Shown here piece after piece: positions 32,004-36,001 of a stretch of DNA of 36,001 nucleotides (its first letter is position 1; every line of letters begins with the position of its first letter). The translations under genes and the position numbers were made by a program. The stretch is from an uncultured euryarchaeote (GTDB taxonomy: Archaea > Thermoplasmatota > Poseidoniia > Poseidoniales > Thalassarchaeaceae). Location of the stretch: assembly GCA_937876055.1 (NCBI GenBank), contig CALEIW010000051.1, forward strand, positions 1-36,001. Reading direction: 5' to 3'. Under the pieces are notes generated by a model. It saw only the letters and a program-made list of their open reading frames with translations. It had not been told where the DNA came from and did no database searches.

Positions 32004-32861
32004 TTACTCTTCACCGGTCAAATCGACAACTGGTAATTCATCATCTAGTAGGTGCGAAGCATCTATCTCATCTTCCTGCTGGTTCTTGTCCCACCAAGTG
32101 AGAGTTCCCGAACCGATTGCGGCTGCCTCCGATGACCTGACTTCGGTTGTTGGGTCTGCTTCCACTAGAGCCTGTGTTGCCCTTGCTAGAGCCCTTTCCA
32201 CGGCTGGAGCATTGTGATCGGCAAGGGCAGCCCGAGCCTCATCCAAATTTTGTTCGGCTTGGTTTAGGATGAGCTCGATATCCTCGCTTCCACGAAGCGC
32301 CGATATTTTTTCAGATAGATTGGTGATTTCTTCATTCATCTCATCTCTTGCGTGATGAATGAGCCCTTCCCAAGCGCTACGATGTTGGGAAATTGTAGCG
32401 CCTGACTTTTTTTCAAATCTCGATGTCCATGATGGCTCCCATGGATTTCGGCCTAAGGTGGCTGCTATATCGTGTACAATGCGCGCACGTAGAGCCAATG
32501 GACCAGTTATTTCGATTCGATTGAGAAAACATCTTGCTACTAATCCGAATCCCCAATATGAGTCCGATTTTACAACCATAGAAACATCTCCTGCTGAGGT
32601 TGAAAACCTCCACCTCTGTTCATCATAACCAGGTTTTGATTCGAAGAATGGTGGGTCAGCAGGGCCTAGAGAGCGGAGAGCCGATCTAGCAACATCTCCG
32701 AGATATACAGTTGAATTGCCCTTGATTCCAGCGGGTCGTAGTCTTCCTTCAATGTCTATTGACATCTGAGGTTGTCCTTCTCTTACCTGAGCCCATAGTA
32801 TGGTTTTGTTTGGATCGAGGCCGATTGTTCCCTCCTCTACCGACTCGGCCTCGTCATCCAT
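32004..32861 (-). CDS. Uncharacterised 285-residue cytoplasmic protein with coiled coil
   Basis: No family is recognised. The N-terminal about 150 residues read as an alpha/beta domain (TILWAQVREGQPQMSIDIEGRLRP, WRFSTSAGDVSMVVKSDSYWGFGLVARCFLNRIEITG). Residues about 165-235 are strongly helical with heptad-like spacing (DEMNEEITNLSEKISALRG, LNQAEQNLDEARAALADHN) and probably form a coiled coil. The last 40 residues are acidic and end in VVDLTGEE. No signal peptide or membrane segment. The start ATG lies 35 bp from the divergent small basic protein. The two may share a promoter. Confidence 0.65.
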   Translation of the reverse strand: MDDEAESVEEGTIGLDPNKTILWAQVREGQPQMSIDIEGRLRPAGIKGNSTVYLGDVARSALRSLGPADPPFFESKPGYDEQRWRFSTSAGDVSMVVKSDSYWGFGLVARCFLNRIEITGPLALRARIVHDIAATLGRNPWEPSWTSRFEKKSGATISQHRSAWEGLIHHARDEMNEEITNLSEKISALRGSEDIELILNQAEQNLDEARAALADHNAPAVERALARATQALVEADPTTEVRSSEAAAIGSGTLTWWDKNQQEDEIDASHLLDDELPVVDLTGEE

Positions 32862-32896
32862 GATGACGGCTGAACTGCCTTCGCGTTGAACGTTAC

Positions 32897-33136
32897 GTGC
32901 AGACGAGAATGCTCAAGTCCCGTCTGTTTGAACACTACCACGTGCCACGACGCAAGTACGGACGACTTACCAAAGTCGTAGAGATTCCACCAAAGGATAA
33001 CTGCTCACGCTGTCGTGCTGGAAAGTATTGCCCACTGCCTGGTCATTCGGGAAATAATGTTCAAGCTGAACGTGAATGGCAAGGGCCAGAAGTTGTTGAT
33101 AAGCGACAAAATAAGAAAAATCCAGCAAAAAAATGA
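32897..33136 (+). CDS. Small basic protein with C-x2-C-x4-C motif, unknown
   Basis: A 79-residue, very basic protein. The core NCSRCRAGKYCPLPGH has three cysteines and a histidine arranged C-x2-C-x4-C-x4-H, a plausible single zinc site. The N-terminal half (LKSRLFEHYHVPRRKYGRLTKVVEIP) and the lysine-rich end suggest nucleic-acid or ribosome contact. I recognise no family. The start is GTG at 32897 or ATG at 32909. Neither has a clear ribosome-binding site. The gene ends five bases before the convergent recombinase gene's stop. Confidence 0.6.
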   Translation: MQTRMLKSRLFEHYHVPRRKYGRLTKVVEIPPKDNCSRCRAGKYCPLPGHSGNNVQAEREWQGPEVVDKRQNKKNPAKK

Positions 33137-33141
33137 GACTG

Positions 33142-34269
33142 CTAATCTTGCTGAATCGCAGTCGCTGGAAGTATGAGATATTCGCCCTCTAATTCATCTT
33201 CAACTTCTGAATCAATTTCGAACTCTTCCAATTCTGGTAAACGCTGAGCCCTGTGGTAAATCTCTCTCAGTGTTTGGTCACTAATCTCCAGATATACTCT
33301 GGTTGTTGCGATACTTGCATGCCCTAATAATCTCTGAATGGTAACTAAATCTGCACCACGCTCAAGCAACCCTGTCGCGAATGTGTGTCGCAAAGTGTGA
33401 GGGGATAGTCGAGCGCGGGGGATTTCAGCCTCATCAGCCAATCTGTCAATTAATTTCTGAATAGACCTAGGATTGATCCTATTTCCTCTGCTTGAAAGGA
33501 AGAGGGCTCTTTCCGTGTCTTCATTTTCTAACATCTTTGAGCGCATAGTTCTGATCGGATTCCACGCTTCAATTGCTTCGGTGGTCTTCTTGGTAAACAG
33601 AACAGTTCGATCCTTTTCTCCCTTACCACCGATTACAAGAGCAGATAGGTCTTCATGGTCAACATCATCGATGTCTAAATTACATAATTCAGAGATTCGT
33701 AATCCAGTGTCCAACATTGTGGTAACTATTGGATGAGCTAATGGGTCTTCCATTCTAAGCGCCGCTGAACGAACTTTCAGTACCTCTGAACGACCTAATG
33801 GCCGTGGCAGAGGTCGGCGGCGCGCCGGTCTTTGTACCCATTCTGGAACAGCATATCCTAGCCATTTGAGAAGATGAGATACCGCCGCTAGTCTGGCGTT
33901 TATTGTAGCAGGACGCAACTCTCCTAGGCTGTTTAGCCAAGCATCTACACGCCCAGTAGATGGATCAACACGCTCGTGGTAAACTCTTACTGGGATATCC
34001 TGAGCATTTTCCCAAGATAGTTCTTCTTCACCCGGTAAAGCAGTAGTCGAGAAATCACGCGCCGCTACAGTGTATGCCCGAATTGTGTGCTTTGATTTCT
34101 TTTCAGTGCGTAATTGCCCTGCCCAACACTCGAACCAAGGAAGGGCTGCCAATCGCATTAGTCTCGTAGGTAGAGGGTTTACCGGGTTGGACTGACTAAT
34201 TGTAGAGGAAGTTTCGAACCGCCCCTGCATAACCTCTTGGCTAGCAATTCCTCTATCTTCATCTTCCAT
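33142..34269 (-). CDS. Tyrosine recombinase, XerA/XerC/D-like
   Basis: A site-specific recombinase that cuts and rejoins DNA through a tyrosine. The catalytic set is complete: R191 (TGLRISELCNL), K216 (GGKGEKDR), H291 and R294 (SPHTLRHTFATGLL), H317 (LLGHASIATT) and nucleophile Y326 (RVYLEIS). Residues about 40-145 are a SAM-like core-binding N domain (YTVAARDFSTTAL..ARLAAVSHLLKWLGYAVP). A 35-residue N-terminal extension and an acidic tail make it longer (375) than typical archaeal XerA. No attachment repeats, excisionase or phage genes lie nearby, so a chromosomal dimer-resolution role is more likely than a mobile element. Its leader has several hairpins. Confidence 0.9.
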   Translation of the reverse strand: MEDEDRGIASQEVMQGRFETSSTISQSNPVNPLPTRLMRLAALPWFECWAGQLRTEKKSKHTIRAYTVAARDFSTTALPGEEELSWENAQDIPVRVYHERVDPSTGRVDAWLNSLGELRPATINARLAAVSHLLKWLGYAVPEWVQRPARRRPLPRPLGRSEVLKVRSAALRMEDPLAHPIVTTMLDTGLRISELCNLDIDDVDHEDLSALVIGGKGEKDRTVLFTKKTTEAIEAWNPIRTMRSKMLENEDTERALFLSSRGNRINPRSIQKLIDRLADEAEIPRARLSPHTLRHTFATGLLERGADLVTIQRLLGHASIATTRVYLEISDQTLREIYHRAQRLPELEEFEIDSEVEDELEGEYLILPATAIQQD

Positions 34270-34290
34270 ATCAAGGTCCCTCGCCTATTT

Positions 34291-34342
34291 CCGTCGCGAA
34301 CGACGGGTGCATCCCTGCCCATACGGGCGAACCCAAGTGGGT
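34291..34342 (-). promoter_or_regulatory. Hairpin cluster in the recombinase leader
   Basis: Within 52 bases, reading plus-strand letters: CCGTCG/CGACGG around CGAA (34291-34306), GCCC/GGGC around ATAC (34317-34328) and ACCC/GGGT around AAGT (34331-34342). On the minus strand the first loop is TTCG, and GGG-TTCG-CCC (34325-34334) could form instead of the other two, so alternative folds are possible. It lies 22-73 bases before the recombinase ATG. Confidence 0.4.
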
Positions 34343-34404
34343 CTATCCAAACTTGAATGCTTCTGATGAGGACAGCCTTAAAGCTAGTTTTTTCGAGCAA
34401 TAGC

Positions 34405-34433
34405 AAAAAAGCCGTTTACTGATTTCAATCAGT
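34405..34433 (-). terminator. Terminator overlapping the RimK stop codon
   Basis: On the minus strand ACTGAT-TGAA-ATCAGT (34433-34418) is a perfect hairpin that includes the TGA stop of the RimK-like gene. It is followed seven bases later by TTTTTT (34410-34405). A second T-rich run on the plus strand near 34388-34393 is separate. Confidence 0.55.
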
Positions 34434-35378
34434 AGTCATTGAGGACTCGTCAGAGGCTGAATCTGGCAATTCTGCTTCTTCTTTCTGTTGTCTTTCGAAC
34501 GCTTCCAGACGATTATTCAGATGTTCAGCAACCGCTCCAGCGACATTTACTCCAGATGCACCCTCGATTCCTTCTAGGCCAGGACTTGAATTGACTTCCA
34601 GAACAAGTGGGCCGTTACTCGATTCCAAGAGGTCGACACCAGCAATATCCATGCCGAGGATATTTGCCGCTGAAAGCGCTACTGAGACAAATTCCTCATT
34701 CAACTGAACTCTCTCTACACTTCCTCCAAGGTGGAAGTTAGATCTGAACTCACTTCCCGATGCTCGACGTCGCATAGCAGCGGCGACTTTTCCACCGACG
34801 ACGAGAACTCGGATATCTTTACCATGAGATTCCTCAATATATGTCTGGACTAATGGTTTCATTCCTCTCTCCAGCATTTGGCTTACGAGTTGTCTAACTT
34901 GAGGATAGTTTCTAGCGAGGAATACACCAGAACCCTGAGTCCCCTCGGTTGCCTTTACGACACAAGGAACTCCACCAACTCGAGCCAATGCACTGTCTAC
35001 GTCTGTGGTAGAAGCGACATGGGCTGTTACGGGGATAGGAACTCCTGCATCCGCCATCAATTGGCTAGCTAGGAGTTTGTCCCGACTCTGTTCAATCGAA
35101 AGAGACTGATTGAGAACAATTACTCCCATTTGCTCGAATTGACGAACTATTGCCACACCTCTTCGAGTAATGGAGAATCCAATTCGCGGAATCACCGCTT
35201 CACATTCGATTGGCCATCCACGGTGGAATATTCGCCCACCCTTCTCATCAACCACTACAGTGAGCCTTAATGGATCGATGATTCGAACCGCCCATCCAGC
35301 CTTCTGGGCTTCTTCTGCAAGACGGCGGGTTGAGTACAACCTCGGACCGCGCGAGAGAATGACCAGGCGTGGATACAT
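34425..35378 (-). CDS. RimK/LysX-family ATP-grasp ligase
   Basis: An ATP-dependent ligase that joins an amino acid, often glutamate, to a carboxyl group of a protein or cofactor. The RimK layout is clear: an N-terminal preATP-grasp domain (VILSRGPRLYSTRRLAEEAQKAG), SRDKLLASQLMADAGVPIP, ATP-grasp residues in CVVKATEGTQGSGVFLARN, the HGKDIRVLVVGGKVAAAMRR strand, and metal ligands in LLESSNGPLVLEVNSSPGLEGIE. Known archaeal relatives add glutamates to coenzyme F420 or tetrahydromethanopterin, or act with LysW in lysine synthesis. No such partner gene is in view, so substrate is open. A 30-residue acidic tail is unusual. The start ATG at 35378 fits the family. Confidence 0.9.
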   Translation of the reverse strand: MYPRLVILSRGPRLYSTRRLAEEAQKAGWAVRIIDPLRLTVVVDEKGGRIFHRGWPIECEAVIPRIGFSITRRGVAIVRQFEQMGVIVLNQSLSIEQSRDKLLASQLMADAGVPIPVTAHVASTTDVDSALARVGGVPCVVKATEGTQGSGVFLARNYPQVRQLVSQMLERGMKPLVQTYIEESHGKDIRVLVVGGKVAAAMRRRASGSEFRSNFHLGGSVERVQLNEEFVSVALSAANILGMDIAGVDLLESSNGPLVLEVNSSPGLEGIEGASGVNVAGAVAEHLNNRLEAFERQQKEEAELPDSASDESSMTTD

Positions 35379-35501
35379 GTTCCGCGCCCACCACCACCCC
35401 CTCTTGAGTCTGACGGATGCAGAGTGGGATGAGAATATTCTCTATTTCCCAATCTAACTCAAAAATTTGTGAAAATTAGCCATTCTGGCTGCTTCCCTCA
35501 C

Positions 35502-35579
35502 ACGCGCGTATGCGCGTTCCGCAAAGCGGAACGCCGAAGGAGTTGAAAGCCCCAGTGTACGACTCCCTAGCGTAAGTCG
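35502..35579 (+). promoter_or_regulatory. GC-rich hairpin leader before the SAP-domain gene
   Basis: Three inverted repeats precede the plus-strand gene. They are ACGCGC/GCGCGT around GTAT (35502-35517), a perfect 9-bp GCGTTCCGC/GCGGAACGC around AAA (35514-35534), and CGACT/AGTCG (35560-35579). The first two share GCGT (35514-35517) and so exclude each other, as in a two-state leader. The surrounding 211-bp gap is otherwise AT-rich with no gene. Confidence 0.4.
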
Positions 35580-35589
35580 AACAGGAGGG

Positions 35590-36001
35590 ATGGGTCTGGA
35601 CCGTGATTCACTATCATCAATGAAGGTCTCAGAACTACGTACTTTGTGTAAAGAAAAGGGACTACTCATCTCCGGTAAGAAGGAGGAGTTAATCTCTCGT
35701 TTACTCGGTGAGAAGACACCTGAAAGCTCACCTGAAACCAAAACCCCATCGTCTAGTTCAGAACAAGACAAGGACGATGCAATAGATCGACTTCTTTCCC
35801 GTTTTGAGTCCGGTGGGGAAGGAGAACCACAGGAAGTAGCTGTAGAAACTGAACCCGAACCTGTAGAAATTCTCGAAGCAGAAGTCATGGAGGCCGATAT
35901 AGTCGAGGCCGAAATTGAGACCGAGGCTGAGGAAGACCTAGAGTTGGTCCTCGAAAGTGACGAGGAAGAAATAACTCCTGTAACAAAAAAACCAGAGTTA
36001 A
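35590..36001 (+). CDS. SAP-domain protein with acidic tail (partial, cut by window edge)
   Basis: The frame is open from the ATG at 35590 to the last base, so the C-terminus is missing. Residues about 8-42 are a SAP helix-extension-helix (SSMKVSELRTLCKEKGLLIS, GKKEELISRLLGE), a short DNA/RNA-binding module of chromatin and repair proteins. From about residue 45 the chain is Ser/Glu-rich, then extremely acidic (ETEPEPVEILEAEVMEAD and beyond), probably disordered, so the functional domain presumably lies beyond the edge. AGGAGG is only one base before the ATG, which is unusually close. The internal ATG at 35620 is possible. The hairpin cluster lies directly upstream, and RimK is divergent. Confidence 0.7.
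   Translation, partial: MGLDRDSLSSMKVSELRTLCKEKGLLISGKKEELISRLLGEKTPESSPETKTPSSSSEQDKDDAIDRLLSRFESGGEGEPQEVAVETEPEPVEILEAEVMEADIVEAEIETEAEEDLELVLESDEEEITPVTKKPEL

Noticed and set aside
33142..34269. Tyrosine recombinase as a sign of an integrated element
   Set aside because: No flanking repeats, tRNA junction, phage or plasmid genes. Neighbours are housekeeping genes.
35454..35888. 144-residue minus-strand frame near the right edge
   Set aside because: Antisense to the SAP-domain gene, whose plus-strand frame has a recognisable domain and stays open to the window edge.

Overview
The window most likely comes from a planktonic aerobic euryarchaeon of the Marine Group II type (Candidatus Poseidoniales). 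This is inferred from gene content, not from a search. Archaeal markers are a Sec61-beta (SecG) subunit, a FEN-1 flap endonuclease ending in a PCNA-binding box, a Trm-G10/Trm11-like tRNA methyltransferase, a small archaeal Toprim protein and an archaeal-style Xer recombinase. They sit beside bacterial-type enzymes (MaeB-type malic enzyme, fused RibD, A1-type cytochrome c oxidase). Very large secreted proteins with short spacers, frequent GTG/TTG starts and stop-start overlaps also fit that group.

Layout. 1-336 carries no convincing gene but is rich in inverted repeats. 337-3758 (minus) holds a small zinc-finger membrane protein and a malic enzyme/VOC protein pair. 3947-12532 is one 2861-residue surface protein: signal peptide, about 1900 residues of beta-propeller repeats, fibronectin-III-like modules, one membrane helix and a very acidic cytoplasmic tail. 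12577-16005 is a p-aminobenzoate cluster (PabC-like lyase, PabB-PabA fusion) followed by a small zinc-ribbon membrane protein. 16006-16346 is a gene-free, hairpin-dense stretch that leads into a secreted TSP3/EF-hand-like protein containing a long Gly-Gln tandem repeat (16347-17975).

18084-23770 is housekeeping: FEN-1, a tRNA methyltransferase, tRNA-Arg(UCG), a TauE-like exporter, a small membrane protein, RibD, a lipid kinase and tRNA-Ser(UGA). 23826-28442 (minus) is a complete terminal-oxidase operon in the order coxII, coxI, coxIII, coxIV. CuA, CuB and heme ligands are visible. CoxI carries an unusual N-terminal extracellular domain with a CxCH motif. 28521-36001 holds a Toprim protein, an Lrp/AsnC regulator with dyads upstream, an NSUN-type RNA m5C methyltransferase, Sec61-beta, several unrecognised small proteins, a Xer recombinase, a RimK-type ATP-grasp ligase and the start of a SAP-domain protein cut by the window edge.

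The most promising items are the CoxI fusion, the giant propeller protein, the Gly-Gln/TSP3 protein with its structured leader, and several compact GC-rich hairpin clusters between genes that look like undescribed structured RNAs or regulatory leaders. No CRISPR array, insertion sequence, prophage or defence island was seen.
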